Shown here: positions 16,501-27,800 of the stretch, piece after piece
How the letters are laid out: the number at the start of each line of letters is the position of its first letter
Position numbering within the stretch: position 1 is the first letter of the stretch
Notes under the pieces: generated by a model
What the model was told of the DNA's origin: nothing
Database searches by the model: none
Seen by the model: the letters and a program-made list of their open reading frames with translations, nothing else
IMG/VR virus record: IMGVR_UViG_3300025138_000185
Coordinates: 1-32,768 of that record
From: a virus
Reading direction: 5' to 3' (one strand)
Length of the DNA: 32,768 nt
Made by a program: the position numbers and the translations under genes

Positions 16501-19500
16501 TGATATATCGGTTGTCAATGGTGTCTATACTAACTCTTTGACTATTGTTGATGGAGGTACAGATTACGCTGTCGGACAACCTTTATTTTTTGATGGATCA
16601 GATCTGGTGTTTCAATGGTTAAAAGACAATTTTAAAAATAAATCATTTCAGACTGGCAATAATTCTTTGGCTACAAATATTGGATATGTTAGAATTGATG
16701 ACATTGGAAAAATATTTGAAGAATCTGCAATTGATTCTTCTGGATATACTGTTGATTTTTGGTATTTTAGAAAATCTCAAAAATTAGGGACGGGTTCTTC
16801 CTCTGCAATATGGTCTATAGATGATTATATAACAGGTCAAAGTACAATTGGATTGTATCAAGAATCTGATGGATCTTTGACGCTAAAAAATGTCCGACCA
16901 GGCGCTACGACATCAGTATGTACTTCGTCAATATTACCTTTTGGTGAGTGGCATCATATTGCTGTACAAATTTATGATGCTGGCGTGGAATTGATTATAA
17001 ATGGAACTATGGTGTCATCTAGTACCGCATCCGATTGGTATGCACATGATGAATATGGATTGCAATCAGAGGATGTAACATCTTTTGTCGATACGGCAGA
17101 TAAGTGGACGAATGATAGTGGTACTGGCATGTCTACATGGAATCCGGGCACTTCAACTGAAGATACATTAGATCCCCATAAGGGCGTTGATATTACAATA
17201 ACTCGAACTATTACTAGACAGGCAGATGATGCCGGCGGGGTTCCACAAGATATCCCATCAATGACAGGTATAATCGTAACTCAAAAATTAAAGACAGATG
17301 AATATGAAATTTCATCGGACGGAACCTCCGTAATCTTTAAGACTTCATTATTGTCTAACGCGACTTCTATAAATTTTAAATATTATCCAAGAAAACAAAA
17401 TTTTTACATTGGGGCCCACCAAACATTAGCGGCCGAGTACACTATAGATGATTTTACATTGGGATTCTTTGGCACTTTTAGATTCACAAAAGGTGTGAGA
17501 TATAATGAACCTGCGGGCGGCGCTAGTGGAATTTATCAGGATAATGGAACAGTAAATTCTTTAAGTAGTTTGGGATTTAGCCCGATTTATGTCAATCCTA
17601 TTCCATCATCTACACAGATAGGTGAAACGTCCCCAATAAAAACTTCTTTTGTTGCTGATGGTTCTTCGGCAAGTTATAATCTTTATTATGATACTGCTAT
17701 AAATTCGGTTGATGTGGATGTAACCAAAACCAATACAGATTTGTTGGGCAGGACAACTACAACAACTACTCGACTAGAACATACTGACTTCACAGCAACT
17801 AATGGAACAACTATAATTTTCTCGCCGGTGTTAGAAGAAGGATCTGCTGTTACAATCACCACATATCCACCATTGGGAAATGATAATATTGGATTTCTTA
17901 TCTATGACAATCAATATCCTGTTGTTTCTGCTAGAAATAGAATCCTTTTAAGAAAATTGAACGATAGTGGCATATCTTCGACCTACACTTTGCCTAATAC
18001 GTTGTCTTTAAATGTTTCTTGGAATTCAAAACCGAAGTCTCCGATAAAAACAGTTAATTTAATAACTGGTGGGTATGGATATAAAAAATTCCCATCTGCA
18101 AACATAAGAAATAGATCTCGCTCTTATAATTCTACAGGGTCTTTGGGATTTATGATCGGAGAGGGTGAAAACATTGGTAGTATCAAAAAAATAGATATCA
18201 TGGAAAGTTCCTTTCAAACTGAAAAGAACGGCCACGGCATAAATTATATTTGGGACGAAGGAACGCCCGGCCCAACATTAAATCTTACCAATCAGGGCGA
18301 TGGTACTGCTGTGGTAAACGTCTTGACAGGGCCTTTGTGTATTAGTTCGGGCGAATTTTTAAATGACGAAGGATTTGTGTCGCATGACAATAGAATTCAT
18401 GATGGGTATTTGTGGCAAAATTATTCGTATGTAATTAAAGTTGGAATGTATGTTGATGAATGGAGGAAAATAGTCAAAAAAGTTATTCATCCATCGGGAC
18501 TAATGATGTTTGGAGAATATACCAGCACAAGTAAGGCAAATGTAAGAAGAGGTGCGGGTATTGCATGGACAGAATTATTATATGAAATCATAAAAAATGT
18601 TAATATGAAAGTCAAAAATATGGATGGCCTAGGACAATGGGTTTACACTCCAACTGACACATATTGGTATCCAACTGAAAATAGACAAGACACAAACTAT
18701 CTCAACTCTCAGGGACATAAACTGATATATGATAATAGACAAGGATTTATAGATTCTGGCGTTACCACCGATGGAGTTCTAGCATATGACGGGGTGGGTA
18801 CGGGCGAAATTTCTGATGATACTGTTGGAGCGGCCTCAGTAGATAATGGTTCTGGTAGATATGCTCTTCTCACAGAAACCGGCACCGGAGATTCGGTAGT
18901 GGATGCAACTGCATGGCATCAAGTCAGAAGAATTGCAATGAACTTCAAAGACGCATATGGTAAAAATTATTCTCATTTTTATAAAAAAGACACAATTCAT
19001 AATACGATAACGATTTATGATGTATCTGATCAAGAACTGCATAATAATGAATGGATAAAAACACGGCCTTGGGGAAAATATAAAATATTGTCTAGTGAGG
19101 TCTTTGAAAATTCAAACGATGAGTATGTTGTTTTTACTGTGTCGTTTGTTGCGGGATATAGAGAAATGCCCACACACACCGGATATCCAAACAACAAAGT
19201 GGAATTTAGATGGGATAATATCTTTCGTGGTAATGTTGACAGAAGTGCCAATCATTGGATAGGTTCTGTGGATAATGGTGCTAATCCTCGCGATGGAAAA
19301 ATGATTATAAATATTTCTGGAAGATTTAATAACAACATAGATGGGGATATTCCCACACTTCACACTACCTACAGATCATTAGAAAGGTTTAAATTTTATT
19401 TTAGAACTGTATATCCTTGGCAGAATTTGTCGACCCTATTCAGTCCGGCAGAAGAGATAAAAGATTCACCTTATACAACTATGAGAATACCAACAAAAAA

Positions 19501-19993
19501 TAATGTTACTATGGGATATCTCCCAACATTGGCACAAAATAATACTTGGTTTAATATGCCGGTAGAATTGGGAAATACAACTTGGACTGCAAATACAGAC
19601 GGCACAGACCATGAATGGCGAGATACTACCATTTCAGAAATTGTAACTAAATCTGATAGAAAGTATCGTGCTGTCTTAGATTCTGAAATAAAGATTAGAC
19701 CAATTTATTTAGTAATTAGTGAAGAGACACCAGATATCGGTCTCAGAAATAGAATGGGTCCAACAAATTTATCGGTTGAACGTGCAAAATTTAATGAAAA
19801 ACTACAGTCTGGGTCGGATTATAACGATGATGTGTTAGATAAAAACACTTTCGAAAAATTCATATCGCCAGGTACTATGAATGACAAGTCTAATTTCGCA
19901 TCCGAGGCGACTTTGGTACAATATACGACAACAAACATACCAACATCTTTAGATGATTTAACCGAAATCTTAGAAACCGCGACATTCGACTAA
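13598..19993 (+). CDS. 7: Giant gp7-like baseplate wedge protein with LamG-like and beta-repeat domains
   Basis: A 2131-residue protein, about twice T4 gp7 (1032). The N-terminus (FVKFLELYYEWLSKS, then LKSLPRQYSDN) and residues ~268-309 (FMKFMKEFYQSKGSEKSYEF, then EIYYPKNHIF) fit wedge proteins of gp7 type in marine T4-like phages. Residues ~370-1030 hold beta repeats with Gly-Gly/Gly-x-x-Tyr-x-Val-Gly units. Residues ~1047-1147 and ~1267-1308 form a LamG/concanavalin-like domain (VDFWYFRKS, FGEWHHIAVQIYD, FYIGAHQ), split by ~120 residues. Residues ~1604-1650 contain YSYVIKVGMYVDEWRKIVKK and HPSGLMMFGEY, common in large phage baseplate/fibre proteins. gp7 starts wedge assembly and links the inner and outer baseplate. 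The gp7 name rests on N-terminal pattern and gene order between gp6 and gp8. Confidence 0.7.
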   Translation: MENNIKNIASHIKAQLPNYISSDNDYSTFVKFLELYYEWLSKSDGTSGVTNSITEYADIDNTLDIFSNLFKNELAASFPNVTKLKSLPRQYSDNIQADQAGESAESAIQTLYDQEFLGDGNTSIYKLNYFNPFYYFGETDATSIVSEVIVYENPDTVGDRGSGTTLQSFVDSLTPPGYDATTGLISTGDYSKLSEASASVAGYTLTDNVISFLDSNGNPSNITLDHIIKVRFVIKTYTDAALSPGTTDEYNNLVDSVKIEKTSYENQSQFMKFMKEFYQSKGSEKSYEFLFHALFNEDIEIYYPKNHIFRASNNEWNTTKSVRAEPYVPTSIQPKVTSPYEIVGNISGATAVIEYYKDIKIGTYSVREYFLGSITGTFTSREMVTISQTDNTKYEEKLYDCITGFDIVNGGSNYSQNQPVELSDTYVGSGSGFSANISHTSSGAVDTIKYVNRGDGYITGEELRFNEYGTFGTGAAADILETSYDTENYDITFVQNPTSLDATGEWNLGLGTDSNGNPYTYDLTAKDINVKIENIDILSHNVFGLFDFENVSDVGRMIDKVDFAGEYQDLKNNMTALTNNTTLISNIDPTKQIINLNEGEGTETRYVENLDFSVASVDVNGKILSISYDTPNGNPQGSLTAATVNLSAQEPYLKNNRGFGAAFDLNIADNLLQTISINTVSGGGQLYGIGDKLIIKGEQLPYGVTGTHDIEITVDSVSGGEIVNDIGLNTILDDNPLDGYLTNTVKGTGAIWDVDTTQGTYKNAVAILLDGSSVTIDYKVNEFFIIPGNLFSGGISPINDVGIVITSVDDLGRIDDYRIVGNPIGGEISTFTVTGTLGPSGDIAMPNAFNRIEIYSSDINISDITPLAPETVKGSNAQFTISKSGSEYQVWPCSDNNRGNNYTVGTTLLVKGSKLDGIDGTNDLVLTVDRVTSTGGILSLSITGSPIAANGFISTNFTETKIGFGATFDISVVNGVYTNSLTIVDGGTDYAVGQPLFFDGSDLVFQWLKDNFKNKSFQTGNNSLATNIGYVRIDDIGKIFEESAIDSSGYTVDFWYFRKSQKLGTGSSSAIWSIDDYITGQSTIGLYQESDGSLTLKNVRPGATTSVCTSSILPFGEWHHIAVQIYDAGVELIINGTMVSSSTASDWYAHDEYGLQSEDVTSFVDTADKWTNDSGTGMSTWNPGTSTEDTLDPHKGVDITITRTITRQADDAGGVPQDIPSMTGIIVTQKLKTDEYEISSDGTSVIFKTSLLSNATSINFKYYPRKQNFYIGAHQTLAAEYTIDDFTLGFFGTFRFTKGVRYNEPAGGASGIYQDNGTVNSLSSLGFSPIYVNPIPSSTQIGETSPIKTSFVADGSSASYNLYYDTAINSVDVDVTKTNTDLLGRTTTTTTRLEHTDFTATNGTTIIFSPVLEEGSAVTITTYPPLGNDNIGFLIYDNQYPVVSARNRILLRKLNDSGISSTYTLPNTLSLNVSWNSKPKSPIKTVNLITGGYGYKKFPSANIRNRSRSYNSTGSLGFMIGEGENIGSIKKIDIMESSFQTEKNGHGINYIWDEGTPGPTLNLTNQGDGTAVVNVLTGPLCISSGEFLNDEGFVSHDNRIHDGYLWQNYSYVIKVGMYVDEWRKIVKKVIHPSGLMMFGEYTSTSKANVRRGAGIAWTELLYEIIKNVNMKVKNMDGLGQWVYTPTDTYWYPTENRQDTNYLNSQGHKLIYDNRQGFIDSGVTTDGVLAYDGVGTGEISDDTVGAASVDNGSGRYALLTETGTGDSVVDATAWHQVRRIAMNFKDAYGKNYSHFYKKDTIHNTITIYDVSDQELHNNEWIKTRPWGKYKILSSEVFENSNDEYVVFTVSFVAGYREMPTHTGYPNNKVEFRWDNIFRGNVDRSANHWIGSVDNGANPRDGKMIINISGRFNNNIDGDIPTLHTTYRSLERFKFYFRTVYPWQNLSTLFSPAEEIKDSPYTTMRIPTKNNVTMGYLPTLAQNNTWFNMPVELGNTTWTANTDGTDHEWRDTTISEIVTKSDRKYRAVLDSEIKIRPIYLVISEETPDIGLRNRMGPTNLSVERAKFNEKLQSGSDYNDDVLDKNTFEKFISPGTMNDKSNFASEATLVQYTTTNIPTSLDDLTEILETATFD

Positions 19994-20001
19994 AAAAAGA
20001 T

Positions 20002-20009
20002 TATAAATA
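20002..20009 (+). promoter_or_regulatory. T4-type late promoter, TATAAATA, upstream of gp8
   Basis: A perfect late promoter box in the 46-base gap between gp7 and gp8, ending 30 bases before the gp8 ATG at 20040. An AAAAGG-type ribosome binding site lies at about 20027-20032. It would give gp8 and the genes to its right a second transcript start. Confidence 0.75.
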
Positions 20010-20039
20010 TATAAAATTACATACGCAAAAGGTAAAACA

Positions 20040-21752
20040 ATGGCAGCTATTATCACAAATAAACTGAGAATATTTAATGCTCAGGAGTTTTTGCAATCTA
20101 TTAACAGATCTGCACCAAATTGGAAAACAGGAACATCTTATGTACTAGGAGATTCTGTTATAAACAATGGAAATCTTTTCATATGTATAGGTGCGGGTAC
20201 AAGTGTTGGTTCCGGCGATGGGCCTGCTCCAAACTCTGGAGCTATCGTGGATAATACCGCAAATTGGTCACATCAAGGGTTATCAGTATATAATAATCTT
20301 TATATGGCAGTCGGAAAAAATACACCTTGGATCAATGATGCGAATCCGCCCACGCCCGAAGATTCTATCGGTTATGGTTATGCTGTCAAGGCAGAACATA
20401 TTTCGATGAAAAAAGTCGGGGTAAATGATATGACCCTCGCAATCCCAAGAGTCAACTGGAAAACTGGCACTGTCTATACAATGTATGAACACGATGTCGC
20501 AGAAGAAATTATACCCAATTCGTATGTTATAGCTGAAGGCGTAAATCAATATAACGTGTATAAATGTATTAATAACATGACATACACTAATGATAGTGAA
20601 ACTATTATTGAAGTTCCTTCGACCGAAAAACCAAGTCATACAACTGCTGCTTTAGTAGAACAGTCCGATGGTTATATTTGGAAGTATATGTATTCAATTT
20701 CTCTAACAGATTCTTTGAAATTTTTGACTAAAGATTATATTCCAGTAAATAGAATCTCTACAGATCCAAACAACGATCTGTCAAATTTGACATCTGCCGA
20801 TGTTCAGTGGGATATTCAGACCGCAGCCTCTGTTACAGCTGGTGAAATAGACCATGTTAAAATTCTGGCAAATGAGTCAGGAGCGGTGGTTCGTGGTGGA
20901 TTGGGATATCATCCGCAAATCGCGGGTACTGATACAATCGGTACAACTAATCATACTCTTAATGGTTTTGCTGAAGGCAGTGCTGATTATACAGGTTATC
21001 ACCTTATAGCATACGATAGCTCGACTATAGAACAACGAAGAATCACATCTTGGACATTATCTGGTGGAACGGCATCGGTGGTAACAGATGGTGGGGTTTT
21101 CACTCTCGCAGGAACAGATGTTACATATATTATCGCTCCAGGCGTTGATGTGACAGCAACTGGTGGTTCGGGTTTTGCAGCATACGGTCAAGTCACTAAT
21201 GGAAAAGTTTCTAAAATCGTTATCACTAACAAAGGATCTGCATACACTCATATAGATTCTGCGGTTATCACTACAGGAAACATTATACATACAACAGGTG
21301 GTGTTGTCAATGTAAATTCGTGCAAAATAAAACCAATCATTTCGCCCGAACAAGGTCATGGTTTTAACGCAATTGAAGAACTTGGAGGCTATTATATGAT
21401 GATAGCTATGAAATTGGAATATGACGAACAGTCTACTAGATATGATACTTCATCCACGCCCGCTCTTGTAACAGAACCTATGTTTTCAACCAGTGGTTCT
21501 GATTCTGTATTCAGACAAATATCAATAGTCGCAGACCCAGTAGAACATGGCGGAACGATTCCTGCAACCGAAGAATCTATGCGTGGACCAAAACATTTAA
21601 GTTATAATAAATTAGTTGGCGGTGTATCGGGAACTCAAACCACATTCGATGTTGAAGCTGGTTCTGGAAAAATTCTTTATACAGAAAACCGTCAACCTGT
21701 ATCCCGCGCTATAGACCAAATTGAAGATATCAAAGTTGTCTTCGAATTTTAA
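20040..21752 (+). CDS. 8: gp8-like baseplate wedge protein with inserted carbohydrate-binding-like module
   Basis: A 570-residue protein (T4 gp8: 334). Core segments resemble gp8: ITNKLRIFNAQEFL at the start, then YMAVGKNTPW, MTLAIPRVNWKTG, SDGYIWKYMYSIS, FRQISIVADPVEHG, and the end ILYTENRQPVSRAIDQIEDI. gp8 forms a dimer that binds gp7 and gp10 in T4 wedges. Residues ~27-83 are an insert with the W-x-x-G-x-x-Y-x-x-G-D-x-V pattern (WKTGTSYVLGDSV, then LFICIG and ANWSHQG), typical of CBM5/12-like modules. Residues ~271-433 are a second, Gly/Thr-rich beta insert. It has its own late promoter. Confidence 0.85.
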   Translation: MAAIITNKLRIFNAQEFLQSINRSAPNWKTGTSYVLGDSVINNGNLFICIGAGTSVGSGDGPAPNSGAIVDNTANWSHQGLSVYNNLYMAVGKNTPWINDANPPTPEDSIGYGYAVKAEHISMKKVGVNDMTLAIPRVNWKTGTVYTMYEHDVAEEIIPNSYVIAEGVNQYNVYKCINNMTYTNDSETIIEVPSTEKPSHTTAALVEQSDGYIWKYMYSISLTDSLKFLTKDYIPVNRISTDPNNDLSNLTSADVQWDIQTAASVTAGEIDHVKILANESGAVVRGGLGYHPQIAGTDTIGTTNHTLNGFAEGSADYTGYHLIAYDSSTIEQRRITSWTLSGGTASVVTDGGVFTLAGTDVTYIIAPGVDVTATGGSGFAAYGQVTNGKVSKIVITNKGSAYTHIDSAVITTGNIIHTTGGVVNVNSCKIKPIISPEQGHGFNAIEELGGYYMMIAMKLEYDEQSTRYDTSSTPALVTEPMFSTSGSDSVFRQISIVADPVEHGGTIPATEESMRGPKHLSYNKLVGGVSGTQTTFDVEAGSGKILYTENRQPVSRAIDQIEDIKVVFEF

Positions 21753-21754
21753 TA

Positions 21755-21814
21755 ATGTTAAAAAACGAATATTTTGATACTAAAAATGCCTTAATGAGAG
21801 AAGAAAAAATATGA
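21755..21814 (+). CDS. Possible 19-residue mini-ORF between gp8 and the DUF4815 gene
   Basis: ATG three bases after the gp8 stop opens MLKNEYFDTKNALMREEKI, ending in a TGA that overlaps the next gene's ATG (ATGA). Such overlap at one end and near-overlap at the other suggests translational coupling. It could also be chance. It has no ribosome binding site of its own and no recognisable domain. Confidence 0.3.
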   Translation: MLKNEYFDTKNALMREEKI

Positions 21815-24800
21815 CTTTAAATCTTAATGTCGCACCTTATTTTGACGATTACGACATAAATAAGGGTTACTTACAAATATTATTTAAGCCAGGCAATTCT
21901 GTTCAGGCAAGAGAATTGACACAATTACAAAGTTTGTTGCAAAAACAGGTTTCACACTTATCTGACCACTTTTTTAAAGAAGGCTCTATGGTAATTCCTG
22001 GCCAGGTTGCATTAGACTTACAGGCAAACTATGTCAAAGTAGAACTTTCTGGTGACTTGTTGTCGGGGGCAAGTTTTGTCGGGAAAGTGTTGCAGGGTAA
22101 TAAAACAGGAGTTAGGGCTCTAGTTGTTCATTATGTAGATTCTATAGATCTAAACAACGACTCTGTTATAGATGACACAAATGATGAACCAAATACTTTG
22201 TATATAAAATATCTTGAAGGTGCTGCAGAATCTTCTACCACTATAGATGTCACAGGCGATGGAACTTCTCAAGTCATTGAAAACGTAGTGCCGGGCACTA
22301 CTCAATTTATGGTAAACGGCGAATCGGTAACAATCGTATCTGGAAAGACCACTACATTTGTAGAAGGCGAAACCTTATTTGTCAATACAGGTGATGAGAA
22401 TCTCCAATGTGTAGTAAAAACAAATGCCGCGGTTGCAGATCCTATCGGAAAAGGAAGCCTTGCATATATCGAAGAGGGTGTTTACTATATTCAAGGAAAA
22501 ATGATTAAAGTAGAAACTCAAAAAATTATTCTAAACAAATATCAATCTGATCCAACATTTAGAATTGGTTTAGAAATTCAAGAAGAAGTGATTTCTTCAA
22601 ATGATGATACATCTTTGTTAGATAACGCACTAGGAACTATAAATCAAAACGCGCCGGGCGCAGACAGATTGAAAATTTCTCTAAAATTAGTAAAAAGAGA
22701 GAAGGATCTTATTGATACAACAAATTTCATTGAATTGCTTGTTGTCGAAGAAGGAATTGTTACTCACTTAATAGAATCGGCAGAGTATGACGTAATCATG
22801 GAAACTCTTGCAAGGCGTACCCATGATGAATCAGGCAATTATACTGTCAGACCTTTCAATTTAGACATTAGACATTGGTTTGATGAGAATAATAATAGTG
22901 GCGTGTTCTTAATGTCTGACGTGTCTTTTAATACTGAAGTAGACGCTAAAAATTATGCTCTAACCAGATTTCCAGATGATGCTGGAATGGTAAATGAAGG
23001 CGAAGGACAGGCCCACCTAATCACAGCGGTAGACCGAGAGAGGTATCCAGAACAAAATTTAGATGATACTTCCACAAAATATTATCCTGGCCTTACCCAT
23101 GGCAATTTAGTAGATGCAATGCGAGATAAAATTGCAATTGGTGTAGAGTCTGGTAAGGCGTATGTGCGTGGATATGAAGTGGAAAGACGCCCTGCTACAA
23201 AAAACAACAAATATGTCATGTATGACAGATCCAGACAAAGTTACCAAGAAAATAACGAATATATTCCAGTAGATCTAGGAACTTTTTTATATGTCTCAGA
23301 CGCAAAAGGACTTCCGGATATTGACTCAAGTGTTCGTTTAGTAAACCAACATGTAGGAAGTCAGGTTGGTGATAAATTTGTTGCTGCGAATGCTACCCCA
23401 CACAGCCCGCCGATTGACATCACTTTTGATCATACGGCAATTGATGCGTTCCCGACAACAGGCACTTTAAATACTTATGGAATCGATGTTGTTGCTACTG
23501 CAAAAGTTAAAGCAGTAGAATTTTTTGATGGAACAAGAACAAATAATAATCTATCCTCTGATTTTTCGCCCCCACAATCTCCTGTGCCAAGTGCGATTTG
23601 GAAAATATATCTATATGATATTGAATACGAAGACAATCCAAGACTTTCCAATACAAAATATGACATAGCGTCTGCTAGGTCTATTGTTTCAGAAGATGTT
23701 TTCGGAAACAATTTTGATTTTGCTGCTAATATTCTTATGAAAATAGAAATTAATGACCGCGCTGGTGCCTTTGCGGCCAAAAGTTTAATTTTTGATAAGT
23801 ACAATCCCACAACACGCGCAATCAATTATACAACATCAAAAATTACTAACGGCCTTTTAGTGAAACCATTAAACTCTGGCAATACATTAACAACCGGCAT
23901 TAGTAGCCTGCCGTCCGATTCTTTCGATTTTAATGAACTTATAAATGAGGCTCTTTATAGTGCGCCCGGTTCTGGTGATTTTCCAACAACAGATGGCGGC
24001 GCGTTGCAAAGTTTGAATTCTGCTAGGATTTTTAGTAAAAATATTTTGCAAAATTCGACTCCAACTGGTGGTAGTATAATATCCACTGGCCATAATTGGT
24101 TACAAACTGTACGAAATATTGATGCGGTAAGTGGCAATTCTTCAGTAGATACTCAATATGGAGTGTTGAGAACTTTTTCTGCTACCACAACTGTCATTAG
24201 TGGAGTCACTACTCTGCAACTAAATTTAGCTGGCAATGAATCATTTATTTCTGGCGATGACTCTCTTTATATGGTATATGCTCAGGCGAGTGGTGAAGGT
24301 ATTACAGGAACAGTCTTAAATGTGACACACACTTCGACTAGAGATATTGTGTATATTTCTATTGATTCTGGTCTCCCAAGCAATGTCAGTGTTATTGCTC
24401 CGGTCCAAAAAAGAGAAGTAAAAGAAAAAGTGAAATCGCTGGTGTTAGACCAAATCGAAATGCCTTATACTTTGGTGGGATTGACTGGCGCGCCAGTGAC
24501 TCCGGTAGCATATGATAATTCTGATGTTTCTACAACTTCAAGATTGGATGCTGCTCCGTATTTATTGGATATACCTTTTACTAGAAAGACTGCAAATAAT
24601 AATTTTCTATCAGAATTTAATGTTGGCCAGACATCTACAGGTATTCGGGCAATGACAACAAAAGAATTTCAACTGAAAAATGCTGATATTTATCAACTGA
24701 AAAAAGTGTATGATACTTGCTCAGTATTGAATATTGCATATAGAACAGATCTTTCCGGTGGAACAAAGAAAAATATACATGAAATGACAGTGGAGGATTT

Positions 24801-27800
24801 TGAATTTGCTCAAAAGGCATATGATTTTTATGAACAGACTTCGGCAAGTCCATTTAATGTAAATCTCACTCCTGCATCTGCCGATCTTGCTGGGGTAACT
24901 TCGCAATTAACGATCAATGGCATAGTAAATCCTTTTAAAACTGAAATAGAGGCATTGTGGGTCAACGGCATAACGGCAATCAATGCTCCGGCAGAAATAC
25001 CAGTAAAAATAAATGACCTAACAGAAAGATTTGAATTATTTGATGGGCAGAAACAATCTATCATTCAATTGGGTAAAATAAATCTGAAAAATGGTAGCTT
25101 ATCTTGCTCGGGCCGCCCAATCATCATTTATGATTATTGGGCCCATTCCGGTAATGGTGATTATGCGTCGATTGATTCATATTCCGATTACAATCAAGTG
25201 CCATCCTTTGAAGAAATTCGATTGGGTGACGTTTTAGATTTTAGACCTGTAGCTACATACGAACAACTGCCGAATCTACCAATTGGTCGTGGTGTCGTGT
25301 CTAATGTTTCCGATTATCCGATTCATAATTCTGCGATAAGTGCAGACCTCCGGGCATACTTCGGTAGAAAAGATAAACTCTATATGGATATCAACGGAAC
25401 TGTAAGATTAAAATATGGCGCCTCTTCTGATATTCCACAACTACCAGATGATCCTGATGATGGCATGGTATTGTATCATTTAGAAACAGACCCATATACT
25501 CAGGGCCCAGAAAATATACGGGCTACGATGTTAGACAATAAAAGATATACAATGCGAGATATTGGCAATCTTGAAAAAAGAATAACAAATTTAGAATATT
25601 ACACAAGTTTAAATCTTTTAGAAAAAGATACTTTAGACCTAAATGTAACAGATGAAAATGGTAATAATAGATTTAAAAATGGATTTATTGTAGATCAATT
25701 CAAAGATCACAAAATGGGAGCAGTTCACGATCCTGATTATAGAGTGTCGATAGATGCTGCAAGATCTGAGTTAAGACCATTTTTCAGTGAAAAAAATATT
25801 AATATGAAAGTAAATCCGATATTTTCGACCGGATATACAATCAAAGATCAAAAGATTATGTTGCCATATACCAGTGAATATTTGATTCGTCAAGAAAAAT
25901 CCTCAAAAACTATTAACGTAAATCCTTTTGCGATATTCTCTTTCCGAGGTAGTATAAGTCTGTTTCCTTCTAGTGATGATTGGAGAGAAACCAATCAGCT
26001 ACCAGATATTGTTACCGATAATAGAGGCGATTTTGATAACTTGGTGTTGGGTGGAATTTTGCCTGAGGATGGAGTTATGGGAACCGAATGGGATTCGTGG
26101 GAAACTAATTGGTCCAGTTCTACATTCCAAAGCTCGGTCGTTACAGACCAGCGGGTAGTAGCAAGGCGACCAGAGGGGGGTGTAAAGGTCCAGACCACTT
26201 TCCAATCCACCTCCAAAGTACAGGGCGAAAAACAGCGTACGGGAATTCAAACTCTTGTTAGACCGAGGGATAGAACTCAAAACTTGGGTTCGCGAGTATT
26301 GAGTACAGAAATCATTCCATTTATTCGCTCTAGGGATGTATTTTTTAGTGCAGATGGAATGAAACCAAACACTAAATTATATCCTTATTTTGATGGTGTG
26401 AATGTTTCTACTCATTGTACAAAAACCTCCAGAATGACAACAACAAATACTCCCACAATTACAGCTTCTTTCGCTGCCGACCTAAGAAAAAATATAAGAG
26501 ATAATTTAGGCACGTCAGTTATTGTTGGAGCAAATAGTGGATTTTTTGTTTTAATATATGATTTGAATTTTGTTAATACCAATTCATTACAAATTGAAAT
26601 TAATACTTATGGATATACAGGAAACTTATTTGTGCATAGTAGCCCAAGAACTGTATATTCTTCGGGGTTTGAGCCTAATGAGCCGTTGTTGATTAGGTGG
26701 GACGATCCATCGAGCGAATTGGGGTATGGCGAAAAAAATATTGGTACTTATGCAACAGCAAATGTTTTGGCGGGAACGCCGAATATGATTACAGATTCAA
26801 TAGGCAAAATTAGAGGTTTGTTTAGTATTCCTAATACGGATGCATTAAAATTTCGTACAGGTGAGAGAATTTTCAGACTTACAGACCAAGTAAATAATTT
26901 ACAAGAGGCAGATACAGACGCAGAAGCAACATATGTCGCCTCTGGCGTTTTTGAATCTGTACAAGATCAAATCTTATTGACTAGGGTTCCGGAATTTTCT
27001 ACAGATGGTATGTTTGAAAAGGAAAAGTTTAGCTTCATGGAGACAACCACCACCTCCAGCACCACTGGTTGGATCGATCCGCTCGCGCAAACTATTCTAG
27101 TTGATAAGTCCGGCGGCGCATTTATTACTGCTATTGAATTGTTCTTTTCAACAAAGGATGACAATTTGCCAGTAACTTGTCAAATTAGAAATACTGATAA
27201 TGGATATCCAGGCAAATTAATTTTAGGATCTTCTATTGTATATCCAAATCAAGTACAAATTTCGGATAATGGAACACTGCCCACATCTTTTGAATTTCCA
27301 TCTCCAATCGCACTGATAGATCAGAAAGAATATGCTATTGTAGTTCTTGCAGATACACAGGGATATCGCGCACACATTGCAAGAATGGGAGAAGAAGCAC
27401 TGGATGGTTCTGGTGTAATTTCAAAACAACCATATGCGGGGGTTTTCTTTAAATCTCAAAATGCTTCAACGTGGACGGCAGATCAGATGGAAGATTTGAA
27501 ATTTAGAGTCTCTCGCGCAAAATTTGATATTAATTCGAACAGTACCATTTATTTGGAAAACTCCGAATGGGATGATAACAACAACGACCTTTGGTCCGAA
27601 TCTTTCAGACAAAATAGTATGAAATTGACCACGGCGTCTTCGTTAGTCACTTTTTATATTTCAGATTCTTCTGGATGTGTACCTACATCTTTATGGCCGA
27701 CAGAGGGATATAATTATGTAACTATTAGTAATATATTCGGCACATATGATATATTCCCTGCAGCTGCATTTAATGGTAGTCATAAGGTAGTTAACACAAC

